Numbered from the stretch's first letter, positions 43,932-53,161 are shown. The stretch is DNA of 64,000 nucleotides from Actinomycetota bacterium (GCA_027313705.1 DAHVDE010000108.1:1-64000), one strand, 5' to 3'. Notes: a model not told the origin generated them from the sequence alone. Translations and numbers: made by a program.

Positions 43932-45506
43932 GTGAAAGTCAGACTCACTGCGGCGAAGGTGGCGATCGCGGCCAGCGCGGTAGTTGTCCTGGCCGCTTGC
44001 GGATCAGGGGGCAGCAGTTCTGCGGGCGGGAGTTCAGGCGGCAGCGCCGGCGGCCCTGTGCATGGCGGCAATCTCATCTTCGATGCCGTCCAGGACGCGC
44101 AGTCCATGAACAACACGACCGTCTTCGACAACAACTCGATCTGGATCTTCGAGCAGATCTTCCAGCCCTTGTACACGGTGACCAACAGCGGCAAGGGCGT
44201 GATGCCCTGGCTGGCCACCAGCTACACGGTTTCTCCTGACAAGAAGACCTACACGTTCACCCTGCGCAAGGGCGTCAAGTTCTCCAACGGCAAGCCGATG
44301 ACCTCGGCCGACGTCAAGTTCTCGATCGACCAGAACCGCAAGGCGACCCAGGGCTGGGCCTACCTGGACACCGCGATCAGCTCCGTCGGCGACCCGAGTC
44401 CTGACACCGTGGTCATCCACCTCAAGTACCCGTGGGCGCCGCTGCTAGCCGACCTTTCGATCTTCGCGAACGGCATCATCCCGAACAACTACGGCGGCCA
44501 GACCGAAGCTCAGTTCTACACCCACCCGGTCGGCACCGGCCCGTTCATGTGGGACTACTGGCACAAGGGCCAGGCGCTGAAGTTGGTGCGCAACCCGTAC
44601 TACTGGCAAAAGGGCAAGCCCTACCTGAACAGCATCACCTGGGAAGACGTGCCAAGCGACAACACCAGGGAGCTGAACCTGAAGGGCGGTCAGGCCCAGA
44701 TCGACCAGACGCCCGCCTGGGCGACCGTCGCCAGCCTGAAGACCACGCCGGGCGTGGACATGTACCTGTTCCCGTCGACCCAGACCAACTACCTGGCCTT
44801 CAACGAGTTGCGCAAGCCGTTCCAGGACGTGCACGTGCGGCGCGCGATCTCCTACGCGATCAACAGGGCCGCCCTGGTCAAGGCGGTGCTGTTCGGCAAC
44901 GGCAAGCCGGCCAACTCGCTGTTCCCGCCGCAGGTGCCCTACTACCAGGCAAACACGCCTGGCTTGCAGTACAACCTGGCGGCGGCGAAGGCGGAAATGG
45001 CGAAGTCGAGCGTTCCGCACGGCTTCACCACCACCATCCTGGTGCCCGCTGGCAACTCGGACTACGTCACGATCGCCACGATCTTGCAGGCCGAGCTCAA
45101 GCCGCTTAACATCAAGCTGAACATCACCCAGCTTGACCCGAACACGGTCAACAACGACGAGCAGACGCTCAAGTACGACATGGTGCTCACGTTGTGGACG
45201 ATGGACATTCCCGACCCGGACGAACTGGCGACCTTCGCGGTCGACCCGAAATCCGGAGCGCGGTCCTTCTTCACCGCGTACGACAACCCGACTGTGGTCA
45301 AGGACACGCACGCGGCCGAGGTCACGTCGAACCCGACCCAGCGGCAGAACCTCTACAACATCATCCAGGCCGCCTCGGCGCAGGATGCCTTCATGGCATT
45401 CCTGTACTACTCCCCTTACCCGTACGCGACCACAAGCAACGTGCACGGCTTCTTCGTGACTCCATTGGGCAACATGCACATGGAGAACGTCTGGCTGAGT
45501 AAGTAG
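43932..45506 (+). CDS. Extracellular solute-binding protein family 5 (dipeptide/oligopeptide type)
   Basis: 524 residues. The GTG at 43932 has GGGGAG 5 nt upstream and opens a lipoprotein signal peptide with lipobox LAAC, then a Gly/Ser linker. The mature part carries the SBP_bac_5 pattern: TSYTVSPDKKTYTFTLRKGVKFSNG, LRKPFQDVHVRRAISYAINR and a long C-terminal lobe. It captures a peptide-like or other compact substrate outside the membrane and passes it to the permeases encoded downstream. The longer ORF from 43695 would run through the leader repeats and is rejected. Confidence 0.93.
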   Translation: MKVRLTAAKVAIAASAVVVLAACGSGGSSSAGGSSGGSAGGPVHGGNLIFDAVQDAQSMNNTTVFDNNSIWIFEQIFQPLYTVTNSGKGVMPWLATSYTVSPDKKTYTFTLRKGVKFSNGKPMTSADVKFSIDQNRKATQGWAYLDTAISSVGDPSPDTVVIHLKYPWAPLLADLSIFANGIIPNNYGGQTEAQFYTHPVGTGPFMWDYWHKGQALKLVRNPYYWQKGKPYLNSITWEDVPSDNTRELNLKGGQAQIDQTPAWATVASLKTTPGVDMYLFPSTQTNYLAFNELRKPFQDVHVRRAISYAINRAALVKAVLFGNGKPANSLFPPQVPYYQANTPGLQYNLAAAKAEMAKSSVPHGFTTTILVPAGNSDYVTIATILQAELKPLNIKLNITQLDPNTVNNDEQTLKYDMVLTLWTMDIPDPDELATFAVDPKSGARSFFTAYDNPTVVKDTHAAEVTSNPTQRQNLYNIIQAASAQDAFMAFLYYSPYPYATTSNVHGFFVTPLGNMHMENVWLSK

Positions 45507-45544
45507 GGCCGATCGGCCTTACTCACTCAGCCCCATGAAACCAG

Positions 45545-45577
45545 CGACGTGCCGGGGGTCTTGCCCCCGGCACGTCG
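45545..45577 (+). promoter_or_regulatory. Perfect 14-bp hairpin between binding-protein and permease genes
   Basis: Arms 45545-45558 and 45564-45577 pair without mismatch around TCTTG. Hairpins at this spot in ABC operons often stabilise the binding-protein mRNA or attenuate read-through, giving excess binding protein over permease; that role here is inferred. Confidence 0.65.
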
Positions 45578-45602
45578 TCCCGAACCCCCGAGGTGATGGC
45601 TG

Positions 45603-46547
45603 TTGGGACGGATGACGTTCGTCTTTCAGCGTCTGCTGCTGCTGATCCCGGTAGCGATCGGCGTGACGATCATCGTGTTCTTCATGATCCACCTGATCCC
45701 AGGCGACCCGGCCAGGACGATTCTCGGCATCCATGCCACGCCGAGAGCGGTCGCCATCCTGCACCGCCAGTGGGGCCTGGACCGGCCGCTGATCAGCCAG
45801 TACTGGCTGTTCATGGACCGACTGGTGCACGGCAACCTCGGCCAGAGCCTTTACTACGGCGTGCCCGCCGGGCCGTTGATCTGGAGCCGGCTGCCCGCCA
45901 CCCTCTGGCTTGTGGTCTACGCGGCCGTGCTCGCCGTGGTCATCAGCGTGCCGCTGGCCATGATCGCCGCCAGCCGCAAGGACGGCATCCGCGATCACAT
46001 CGTGCGCGCGGTGCCGCTGGTCGGCCTGGGTATGCCGCCATTCTGGCTCGGCATACTGCTGATCTACGCCCTCGCTATCAACGTGCGCTGGTTCCCGGTC
46101 AGCGGATACGGCACCGGGTTCACCGGCCACCTGCACTCGATGTTCCTGCCCGCGCTGGTCGTGGCGATCGCGCTGGCCCCTGTGGTGATCCGCAGCCTGC
46201 GGGCCAGCATGCTGAATGTGCTCGGCGCCGAGTACATCACCACCGCCAAGTCCAAGGGCGTGTCAGGTCACCGGCTTTTCCTGCGGCATGTGCTGCGCAA
46301 CGCGGTCATCCCGGCCGTGACCGTTCTCGGCATCAACATCGGCTTCCTGGTCGGCGGCACCGTCGTGATCGAGAACGTCTTCGCGATCCCCGGCATCGGC
46401 CAGCTAATGATCAACTCCATCTTCGAGCGCGACTTCCCCGTCGTGCAGGGCGTGACGCTGGCTTTCGGGGTCCTCGTGGTCCTGGTCAACCTGCTCGCTG
46501 ACCTGTCTTACGCGGCGCTCGACCCGAGAGTCAGGTTCGACCGATGA
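45603..46547 (+). CDS. DppB-type ABC transporter permease
   Basis: 314 residues, six transmembrane helices, with the DppB/OppB N-terminal loop (IHLIPGDPARTILG) and the EAA motif region LRASMLNVLGAEYITTAKSKG. TTG at 45603 follows GAGGTGAT; an ATG three codons later is possible. It forms the channel with the next permease; the ATGA overlap indicates coupling. Confidence 0.93.
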   Translation: MGRMTFVFQRLLLLIPVAIGVTIIVFFMIHLIPGDPARTILGIHATPRAVAILHRQWGLDRPLISQYWLFMDRLVHGNLGQSLYYGVPAGPLIWSRLPATLWLVVYAAVLAVVISVPLAMIAASRKDGIRDHIVRAVPLVGLGMPPFWLGILLIYALAINVRWFPVSGYGTGFTGHLHSMFLPALVVAIALAPVVIRSLRASMLNVLGAEYITTAKSKGVSGHRLFLRHVLRNAVIPAVTVLGINIGFLVGGTVVIENVFAIPGIGQLMINSIFERDFPVVQGVTLAFGVLVVLVNLLADLSYAALDPRVRFDR

Positions 46548-47443
46548 GCAGCGCAGTCCTCTTTCCAAGCGACGCACCGCCACCTGAGTTCATCGCCGAA
46601 CCGCAAGAACACGCGCAGCCGCGCCGGGTCAGACACTGGTATACCCAGCCCGCCCTGGCCACCGGCGCGATCCTGCTGGCGGTCATCGTGGCCTCGGCCG
46701 TCTTCGCGCCGCTGATCACGCACTGGAACCCGATCGCGCAAAACCTGAACGCCACCTTGCTTCCGCCGAGTTCCAAGCACCTTCTCGGCACCGATCAGCT
46801 CGGGCGTGACGTGTTCGCCAACCTGCTCTACGGCCTCCGCAATGACCTGCGGATCGCCCTCATCGCCGTGCTCCTGCCCTTCTGCATCGGCACCGTGCTC
46901 GGCAGCATCGCGGGCTACTTCGGCGGCTGGGTCGACACCGTGATCATGCGCCTCGTAGACGTCGTCGTCGCATTTCCTTTCTACGTGCTGATCATCGCGC
47001 TTGTCTTCGTGCTAGGCCCCGGCGAGCGCAGCATCTACATCGCGATCACGCTGGTGGGCTGGGTTTCATACGCCAGGATCGTGCGCGGGGAGATCCTGGT
47101 CGTCAAGCGCCAGGACTACGTGCTCGCCGCCCAGTCAGGCGGCCTGTCCAGTGTCCGCATCATCGGCAGGCACCTGATACCTAACGTGATTACCCAGGCC
47201 ATCATCTACGGGATGTCCGACATCGTGCAGGACATGCTGGCGATCGTCACGTTGGGTTACTTCGGCCTCGGCATCCCGCCCCCCACTCCCGACCTGGGAA
47301 CGATGATCAACAACGGGCAGAATTTCATGACAACTCAGTGGCAGCTCACCACGTTCCCCGGCATCGCCGTGGTACTCGTCGGACTGTCGCTCTCGCTGAT
47401 CGGCGACGGTCTCGCCGACCTGATCAGGCCGGGCACGTCATGA
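46544..47443 (+). CDS. DppC-type ABC transporter permease
   Basis: 299 residues: a cytoplasmic N-terminal tail, then five to six helices, with HLLGTDQLGRDVFANLLYGLR and the EAA-type loop RGEILVVKRQDYVLAAQSGG that contacts the ATPases. It ends by overlapping the first ATPase gene (ATGA). Standard second permease of peptide/nickel-type importers. Confidence 0.93.
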   Translation: MSSAVLFPSDAPPPEFIAEPQEHAQPRRVRHWYTQPALATGAILLAVIVASAVFAPLITHWNPIAQNLNATLLPPSSKHLLGTDQLGRDVFANLLYGLRNDLRIALIAVLLPFCIGTVLGSIAGYFGGWVDTVIMRLVDVVVAFPFYVLIIALVFVLGPGERSIYIAITLVGWVSYARIVRGEILVVKRQDYVLAAQSGGLSSVRIIGRHLIPNVITQAIIYGMSDIVQDMLAIVTLGYFGLGIPPPTPDLGTMINNGQNFMTTQWQLTTFPGIAVVLVGLSLSLIGDGLADLIRPGTS

Positions 47444-48468
47444 GCGGGGAAGGCCTGACCGGGCCTGCGGGGCCGATGCTGGCGGTCGACGACCTCCGCG
47501 TCCAGATCTCGACCAGGCGCGGCGTGGTCCGTGCCGTCGACGGGATCTCGTTCGACGTGGCCAGGGGCGAGGCGCTTGGCCTGGTCGGCGAGTCGGGCTC
47601 TGGCAAGAGCATGACGTTGCGCGCGATCCTCGGCGTGCTGCCGCCAGAAGCGAAGGTCACGTCCGGGCAGATCCAGCTCGACGGCACGGACCTGGTGCCG
47701 CTCAGCCAGTCCGATCTGAACAAGATCCGCGGCCGGAAAATCTCCATGATCTTCCAAGAACCCATGAGCGCGCTCAACCCGGTGATGCGAGTCGGTTACC
47801 AGATAGCGGAAGGACCGAGGATTCACCTCGGGTACAGCCGGGCCAAGGCCGCGGAGCGGGCTCTTGAGCTGATGCGGCGAGTCGGCATCCCCGATCCTGA
47901 GCGCCGGTTCCGCGCGTTCCCGCATGAGTTCTCCGGCGGCATGCGGCAGCGCGTGATGATCGCGATCGCGCTGTCCTGCGATCCGGAGATCATCTTGTGC
48001 GACGAGCCGACCACCGCGCTCGACGTCACCATCCAAGACCAGATCCTGCGCCTGCTGGCCAGGCTCTGCCGCGACTTCGGAGTGAGCCTGGTTTTCGTCA
48101 CCCACGACCTTCCCGTCGTCGCTCAGCTCTGCCAGCAGGTCGCGGTCATGTACGGCGGCCAGCTCGTGGAGCGTGGTGCCGTACATGACGTCCTGCTCAA
48201 CCCGAAGCACCCGTACACGCTCGGGCTGGTCAAGTCGGCGCCTGACGTCGAGGTCGTGCTCGAGTCGCTGGTGCCGATCCCCGGTTCACCGCCCAGCCTG
48301 GTTAACCCGCCGCCCGGCTGCCGGTTCCATCCCCGCTGCGCTTTCGCCGAGGAGGACTGCAAGGTGCTTTCTACTCCGCTGCGCCGGCTGCCTGGTGGCC
48401 GCTCGACCGCCTGCCTGCACTACGAGCGGCTCGAGGAAGCCGCCGTGACCGATCGGACCGAGGTATGA
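47440..48468 (+). CDS. DppD-type ABC transporter ATPase
   Basis: 342 residues: Walker A GESGSGKS, signature FSGGMRQRVMIAIAL, Walker B IILCDEPTTALD, and the C-terminal oligopeptide-transporter domain with Cys motif CRFHPRC...C, which in this family can bind an iron-sulfur cluster. ATG at 47440 overlaps the dppC stop; the longer ORF from 47338 is a read-in. It powers import together with the next gene product. Confidence 0.95.
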   Translation: MSGEGLTGPAGPMLAVDDLRVQISTRRGVVRAVDGISFDVARGEALGLVGESGSGKSMTLRAILGVLPPEAKVTSGQIQLDGTDLVPLSQSDLNKIRGRKISMIFQEPMSALNPVMRVGYQIAEGPRIHLGYSRAKAAERALELMRRVGIPDPERRFRAFPHEFSGGMRQRVMIAIALSCDPEIILCDEPTTALDVTIQDQILRLLARLCRDFGVSLVFVTHDLPVVAQLCQQVAVMYGGQLVERGAVHDVLLNPKHPYTLGLVKSAPDVEVVLESLVPIPGSPPSLVNPPPGCRFHPRCAFAEEDCKVLSTPLRRLPGGRSTACLHYERLEEAAVTDRTEV

Positions 48469-49481
48469 CCGCCCAAGCGGACCTGGCGGAAACGCAGCTT
48501 TCTGTCAGGGACATGACCGTGCTTTTCCCCGTCGGCTCCAAGCTGGCCGCCAGGGCAAAGCACGAGCAGCGGTTCCTGCGTGCCGTCGACGGGGTGGACC
48601 TGGAACTGCGCAAGGGCGAGGCGCTGGCGCTGGTCGGCGAGTCAGGTTCTGGCAAGTCGACGTTCGCGCTCGCGCTGGCCGGGCTGCGGGCGGCCAACAG
48701 CGGTCAGGTCACCTTCCGGGGCAAGGTGCTGCCCAAGCACAGGTCGAAGATCGACCAGCGGCGCATTCAGATGGTGTTCCAGGACCCGTACTCCTCGCTG
48801 AACCCCAGGCTCACCGTGGGGAGCATGCTGCGCGAGCTGATCCGGGTGCACAACGTGGTGCCTGCGAACCAGGCGGACGCCTACTGCAGGGAACTGCTGC
48901 GCCTTGTCGGCCTGGGCGAAGATGCGATGAAGGCCTACCCGAGGCAGTTTTCTGGCGGGCAGCGGCAGCGGGTGGCTATCGCCAGGGCACTCGTGCTCAA
49001 GCCGGAGGTGCTTGTCGCCGACGAGCCGGTCTCGGCACTCGACGTGAGCGTGCAGGCGACGATCTTGAACCTGCTGGCAGAACTGCGCACCGAGCTGGGG
49101 CTTTCGCTGCTGCTCATCTCGCACAACCTGGCCGTGGTCAGGCATCTGTGCGACCGGGTCGCAGTGATGTACCTTGGCCGCATCGTCGAAGTCGCGCCTG
49201 CCGAGCAGTTGTTCAGCGATCCCAGGCATCCGTACACGAGGGGACTGCTCGCCGCGATCCCGAGGCTGAGCGCCGATTCCGCCAGGGAAGCCGACGGCGG
49301 TCCGGCCGTGACGGGTGACCCGCCAAGCGCGCTGAGGATCCCGGCCGGCTGCCGGTTCCGCACCAGATGCCCGATCGCGCAGGCTCGGTGCGAGCTTGAC
49401 GACCCGGCACTCGCGGCCGGGCCGGGGAGTGCCGGGCATCTCGCCGCCTGCCATTTCGCCTTCACAGAGAAAGGGGACTAG
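48465..49481 (+). CDS. DppF-type ABC transporter ATPase
   Basis: 338 residues: Walker A GESGSGKST, signature FSGGQRQRVAIARAL, Walker B VLVADEPVSALD, C-terminal Cys motif CRFRTRCPIAQARC. Overlaps the previous gene by ATGA. It completes a binding protein, two permeases and two ATPases, so the importer is whole. Confidence 0.95.
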   Translation: MTAQADLAETQLSVRDMTVLFPVGSKLAARAKHEQRFLRAVDGVDLELRKGEALALVGESGSGKSTFALALAGLRAANSGQVTFRGKVLPKHRSKIDQRRIQMVFQDPYSSLNPRLTVGSMLRELIRVHNVVPANQADAYCRELLRLVGLGEDAMKAYPRQFSGGQRQRVAIARALVLKPEVLVADEPVSALDVSVQATILNLLAELRTELGLSLLLISHNLAVVRHLCDRVAVMYLGRIVEVAPAEQLFSDPRHPYTRGLLAAIPRLSADSAREADGGPAVTGDPPSALRIPAGCRFRTRCPIAQARCELDDPALAAGPGSAGHLAACHFAFTEKGD

Positions 49482-49498
49482 CGATCGCTACGCCAGTC

Positions 49499-50425
49499 AT
49501 GATCGCCAGCGAGCGCGGCGAAGTCGGGCTCGCCGCCGGGATGGAACTGCTCAGGTCCGGCGGAAGCGCGATGGACGCCGTCGAAGCCGCCGTCATCTTG
49601 GTGGAGGCGAACGAGGCCGACCACTATGTGGGCGTGGGCGGCCTGCCCAATCTACTTGGCGTCGTCGAGCTTGACGCCTCGATCATGGACGGCGCGACGA
49701 GGCGGGCGGGCGCGGTCGCGGCGGTGACCGGGTTTCCGCACCCGATCTCCATTGCCCGCGCCGTCTGTGACCGGCTGCCGCAGCACTTGCTCCTGGTCGG
49801 CGCCGGCGCCGAGCGGTTCGCCGACGAGGTGGGGATCGAGCGCGGTGAGACGCTCACCGAAGAGGCCAGGCAACTGTGGCGTGAAGGACTTGGCCCTGAC
49901 GGGCTGCTGAGGGCCGCGGAAAACTTCGGGCCAGGCGAAGTGGAGTACCGCCGTCAGGCGATCGACCGGCTGGCCGCCATGGGACCGCACGACGGGCCGT
50001 GGGGCACGGTGAACGTGCTCGCGCTTGACGCGGCGGGGAATCTCGCCGTCGCCGTGAGCACCAGCGGTTACCCGTGGAAGTATCCGGGGCGGGTGGGCGA
50101 CTCGGCTGTGATCGGTGCGGGCAACTACTGCGACAACCGGTACGGCGCGGCGGCCTGCACCGGGCGCGGCGAGCTTGCGATCCGCGCCAGCACTGCCAGG
50201 AGCGTGGTGCGTGCGCTCGAGGCGGGCGCGGAGCCCGCGCGGGCGTGCGCGGCCGCACTGGCGGAGACGGCCGAGTTGCCAGACGATTTCCGTGCCCCGG
50301 TCCAGGCTCTTTGCCTGACCCCGGACGGCAGGCACGGCGCGGCGTCGACCAGGGAAGGTTCGACTTACAGCGTGATGACAGCGGACGACGACACCTATCA
50401 GATCAAGGAGCGGCAGCGGCTATGA
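49499..50425 (+). CDS. Ntn-hydrolase asparaginase (isoaspartyl peptidase / glycosylasparaginase family)
   Basis: 308 residues as a proenzyme. The autocleavage/nucleophile Thr is Thr170 in GPWGTVNVLALD, followed by PGRVGDSAVIGAGNYCDN and CTGRGELAIR substrate-binding segments. The family hydrolyses asparagine, isoaspartyl dipeptides or GlcNAc-asparagine; here an amide or isopeptide of the imported compound is likely. The ATG lies ~25 nt after AAAGGGG, an unusually long gap, so the exact start is uncertain. ATGA overlap with the next gene. Confidence 0.87.
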   Translation: MIASERGEVGLAAGMELLRSGGSAMDAVEAAVILVEANEADHYVGVGGLPNLLGVVELDASIMDGATRRAGAVAAVTGFPHPISIARAVCDRLPQHLLLVGAGAERFADEVGIERGETLTEEARQLWREGLGPDGLLRAAENFGPGEVEYRRQAIDRLAAMGPHDGPWGTVNVLALDAAGNLAVAVSTSGYPWKYPGRVGDSAVIGAGNYCDNRYGAAACTGRGELAIRASTARSVVRALEAGAEPARACAAALAETAELPDDFRAPVQALCLTPDGRHGAASTREGSTYSVMTADDDTYQIKERQRL

Positions 50426-51246
50426 AGGTCTTCCTGTCAAGTGACATGGAGGGTACGGCAGGCGTCGTCGACTGGGAACAGTGCGTTGGTCAGGGGCCAG
50501 AGGCAGTGGCCGGGCGCAAGCTCCTGCTGGCCGAGGTCAACGCGGCGATCAAGGGAGCGATCGCGGGCGGCGCCGACGAGATCGTCGTGAACGACTCGCA
50601 TTCGACGATGCGGAACCTGCCGCCGGGCGAGCTAGCGGGCGGAGCCTCCTATATCTCCGGCAGTCACAAGCCGCTTTACATGATGCAGGGTCTTGACGAC
50701 AGCTTCGCCGCCGTGCTTTTCGTGTCCTACCACGGCTCGATCGGCGCGCCCGCCGGCCTGTCTCACACCTACAACCCGCGGGCTGTGATGGAAGCCAGGC
50801 TCGACGGCGTGGTGACAGGGGAGGCGGGGATCAACGCGCTCGTGGCCGCCCACTACGGGGTGCCTGTGGTGCTCGTGACCGGTGATACAAGTGCGTGCGA
50901 GGAGACTTCGGCCCTCATTCCCGGCGTGCACTCCGCCGTGGTCAAGGAATCCGTGAGCCGCCTCGCGGCGCACAGCCTGCACCCGGACAAGGCGTGCGCG
51001 CTTATCGCGGCGAAAGCCGAGGCCGCGGTCGCCGGGGCAGCCGCGGCCGCTCCGCCGCCGTTCGCCGCATCCGTGCTCGAGGTCTCCGTGCGCACGACGG
51101 ACATCGCCGAGGCGGCGAGCTGGGTGCGGGGGGTGGAACGCACCGGTGACCGTGAGCTGCGGTTCACCGGCGCCACCCCGCTGGAGGTCTACCGTTCTTT
51201 CTGCGCCGCGATCCTGCTTACCAGGTCCGTCGCCGAAGTAGCGTGA
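50422..51246 (+). CDS. M55-family D-aminopeptidase (DppA-like)
   Basis: 274 residues. Ligand pattern Asp8, Glu10 (SSDMEGTAG), His60 (NDSH), His104 (SYHG) and Glu134 (TGEAG), plus His115 (SHTYN), coincides almost residue for residue with the zinc site and catalytic His of Bacillus subtilis DppA. It removes N-terminal D-amino acids, especially D-Ala, from short peptides. In an operon with a dipeptide importer this suggests use of D-amino-acid peptides, for example cell-wall fragments. The ATG overlaps the previous stop and a GTGA overlap leads to the SDR. Confidence 0.93.
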   Translation: MKVFLSSDMEGTAGVVDWEQCVGQGPEAVAGRKLLLAEVNAAIKGAIAGGADEIVVNDSHSTMRNLPPGELAGGASYISGSHKPLYMMQGLDDSFAAVLFVSYHGSIGAPAGLSHTYNPRAVMEARLDGVVTGEAGINALVAAHYGVPVVLVTGDTSACEETSALIPGVHSAVVKESVSRLAAHSLHPDKACALIAAKAEAAVAGAAAAAPPPFAASVLEVSVRTTDIAEAASWVRGVERTGDRELRFTGATPLEVYRSFCAAILLTRSVAEVA

Positions 51247-52001
51247 CGGGGCAAGCCGGCCTGCCTGAACGCAGGCCACGAGTCGCGCTAGTGACCGGGG
51301 CGGCGGGCGGGATCGGCGCCGCAATCTGTCGCCGGCTGGCTGCGGCGGCCTTCGCCGTCGCCTGCGTTGACCGCCGCGAAGACGCCGCGGCCGAGTTGGC
51401 GGTGCGTGCTGGCGGACTTGCCGTCGGCTACGGAGCGGACGTGAGCGACCAGGACTCCGTCCGTCGGCTAGCCGAGCGGGTCAGGGCCGACCTCGGGAAT
51501 CCCTGGCTGCTGGTGAACGCCGCCGGCGTGTTCAGCATCCAGGCCCTGGTCGACCTGGAACTGTCGGAGTGGGACCGGATAATCGACACGAACCTGAAGG
51601 GCCCCTTCCTGACCTGCCGCGAGTTCCTGCCCGCGATGATCGCCGCGAAAGACGGCTGCGTGGTCAACATCGCGTCCACGGCGGGCGTGAAGGGTGGCAG
51701 GCGCCGGGCCGCGTACTGCGCGTCCAAAGGCGGCGTGGTGCTGCTCACCAGAAGTCTCGCCATCGACCACGGTCCCGACGGCGTCCGGGTGAACTGTGTC
51801 TGCCCTGGCCTGATCGACACCGAGATGGCCGACTGGATCAGGAACGACGAGGCGGCCATGGCCGATTTCGCGGCGCGGACCCCGGCCGGGCGAATCGGCA
51901 GGCCAGCCGACGTCGCGGACGCCGTCGCCTTCCTCGCCGGCGATGGTGCCAGGTACCTGCAGGGCGCCGTGCTGATGGTCGACGGCGGCGTGACCGCGTG
52001 A
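51243..52001 (+). CDS. Short-chain dehydrogenase/reductase
   Basis: 252 residues: cofactor loop TGAAGGIG (18-25), NNAG-equivalent VNAAG (91-95), catalytic Ser145, Tyr158 and Lys162 (YCASK), and C-terminal VDGG. An intact classical SDR oxidising or reducing a hydroxyl/carbonyl. GTG start overlapping the previous stop and GTGA overlap with the LacI gene place it firmly in the operon. The substrate is unknown. Confidence 0.93.
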   Translation: MTGQAGLPERRPRVALVTGAAGGIGAAICRRLAAAAFAVACVDRREDAAAELAVRAGGLAVGYGADVSDQDSVRRLAERVRADLGNPWLLVNAAGVFSIQALVDLELSEWDRIIDTNLKGPFLTCREFLPAMIAAKDGCVVNIASTAGVKGGRRRAAYCASKGGVVLLTRSLAIDHGPDGVRVNCVCPGLIDTEMADWIRNDEAAMADFAARTPAGRIGRPADVADAVAFLAGDGARYLQGAVLMVDGGVTA

Positions 52002-53068
52002 CATCGCGGGACGACGACGAGCAGGACTCAAGTCAGCGCCATGCCGCGCCCGTACACCGCCGGGTCTCCAGGCTGATCGACATCGCCGAGGCGGTCGGCG
52101 TGCACACCTCGACGGTGTCCCGCGTGCTCAACGGCGACCCGGCTCAGTCCGTGCGCCCGGAGATCTACCAGCGGATACTCGCGGTGGCCAGGCAGCAGGG
52201 TTACCGGCCAAATGCCCTGGCCCGCGCTCTCAAGCAGCGCAGGGTCGGCGCGTTCGCCTTCGTGATTCCGCTGCTGCGCAACCCGATCTGGGTACGGCTG
52301 CAGCGCGGTGCTCTCCAGCGGGCCGCGGAACTCGGATACGTCGTCATGATCATGGAAGAGCCTGACGACGATCCGAGACCGCCAGATGCCTACCGCTATC
52401 TGGTAGAGGAGAGCCGCGCGGACGGCCTGCTGATCGCCACCTCGCTGCGAGTCAAAGAGCATGCCGACGGGGTTTCCCTGGCGCCGCATGTCTACGTCAA
52501 CCGGCGCGGACCGCGGCGCGGCAACGACGTGATCATGGACGAGGCCGGCGCGGTCAGGCTGTTCGTCGACCACGTGACCAAGCTCGGTCACCGGAACCTC
52601 GCCATTATCGATGGCCCGGCGGCTGTCGACACCGTGCACCGGCGTGCTATCGCGGCACGTCGCCTGTGCGCGCGCCGTGACCTCGGCCTCACCGTGCTGC
52701 ACACCGCCGCGACCGAGGACGGCGGCTGGGATGCCGCCGCGCAAATGCTCCGGCTGGCGCTCAGGCCGACGGCATGCGCCGTCGGCAGTCTCAACCAGCT
52801 ATTCGGCGTGCTCGCGGCGCTACGCCAGGCGGATGTGCCGGTACCTGGCGCGATGTCGGTGGTCAGCTTCGACGATGACGAGTGCCTGGCCTACCTGGAG
52901 GTTCCCGTGACCAGCGTCGCGATGCCGCTGGCTGAACTCGGAAGCGCCGCCGTCGACGCACTCGTCAGCCGGGTTGACGGCGGCGAGCAACGCGATGTGC
53001 TGGTGCGGGCGCCAATGATACTGGTCCCGCGTGAATCGGTAGGGCCATGCCCGACATTGCTGGCATGA
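51998..53068 (+). CDS. LacI-family transcriptional regulator
   Basis: 356 residues. HTH at ~23-48 (RLIDIAEAVGVHTSTVSRVLNGDP) followed by the hinge and a periplasmic-binding-protein-like effector domain (FVIPLLRNPIWVRLQRGALQRA, DHVTKLGHRNLAIIDGP). GTG start overlaps the SDR stop; the longer ORF upstream is a shadow. As the last gene of the importer operon it is the probable local regulator, responding to a catabolic intermediate. Confidence 0.93.
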   Translation: MTSRDDDEQDSSQRHAAPVHRRVSRLIDIAEAVGVHTSTVSRVLNGDPAQSVRPEIYQRILAVARQQGYRPNALARALKQRRVGAFAFVIPLLRNPIWVRLQRGALQRAAELGYVVMIMEEPDDDPRPPDAYRYLVEESRADGLLIATSLRVKEHADGVSLAPHVYVNRRGPRRGNDVIMDEAGAVRLFVDHVTKLGHRNLAIIDGPAAVDTVHRRAIAARRLCARRDLGLTVLHTAATEDGGWDAAAQMLRLALRPTACAVGSLNQLFGVLAALRQADVPVPGAMSVVSFDDDECLAYLEVPVTSVAMPLAELGSAAVDALVSRVDGGEQRDVLVRAPMILVPRESVGPCPTLLA

Positions 53069-53147
53069 ATCTCTCACTGGAGGGAACTTATCGAGGTGGC
53101 TGACCGTTTTCCTTGTCAACCGAAGCTGCGCTAGTGGCGTCTTAACG

Positions 53148-53161
53148 TAACGACATCGTTA
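53148..53161. promoter_or_regulatory. Perfect palindrome behind the LacI gene
   Basis: TAACGA-CA-TCGTTA, 79 bp after the LacI stop and 116 bp before the LCP gene. It shares the CGTTA/TAACG core with the dyad at 43637-43652, so it may be a second site for the LacI protein or an operator for the LCP gene. Confidence 0.35.

Noticed and set aside
44445-45479. Minus-strand ORF of 344 codons opposite the solute-binding protein
   Set aside because: Arg/Val/His-rich antisense translation; the sense strand is a clear SBP_bac_5 protein.
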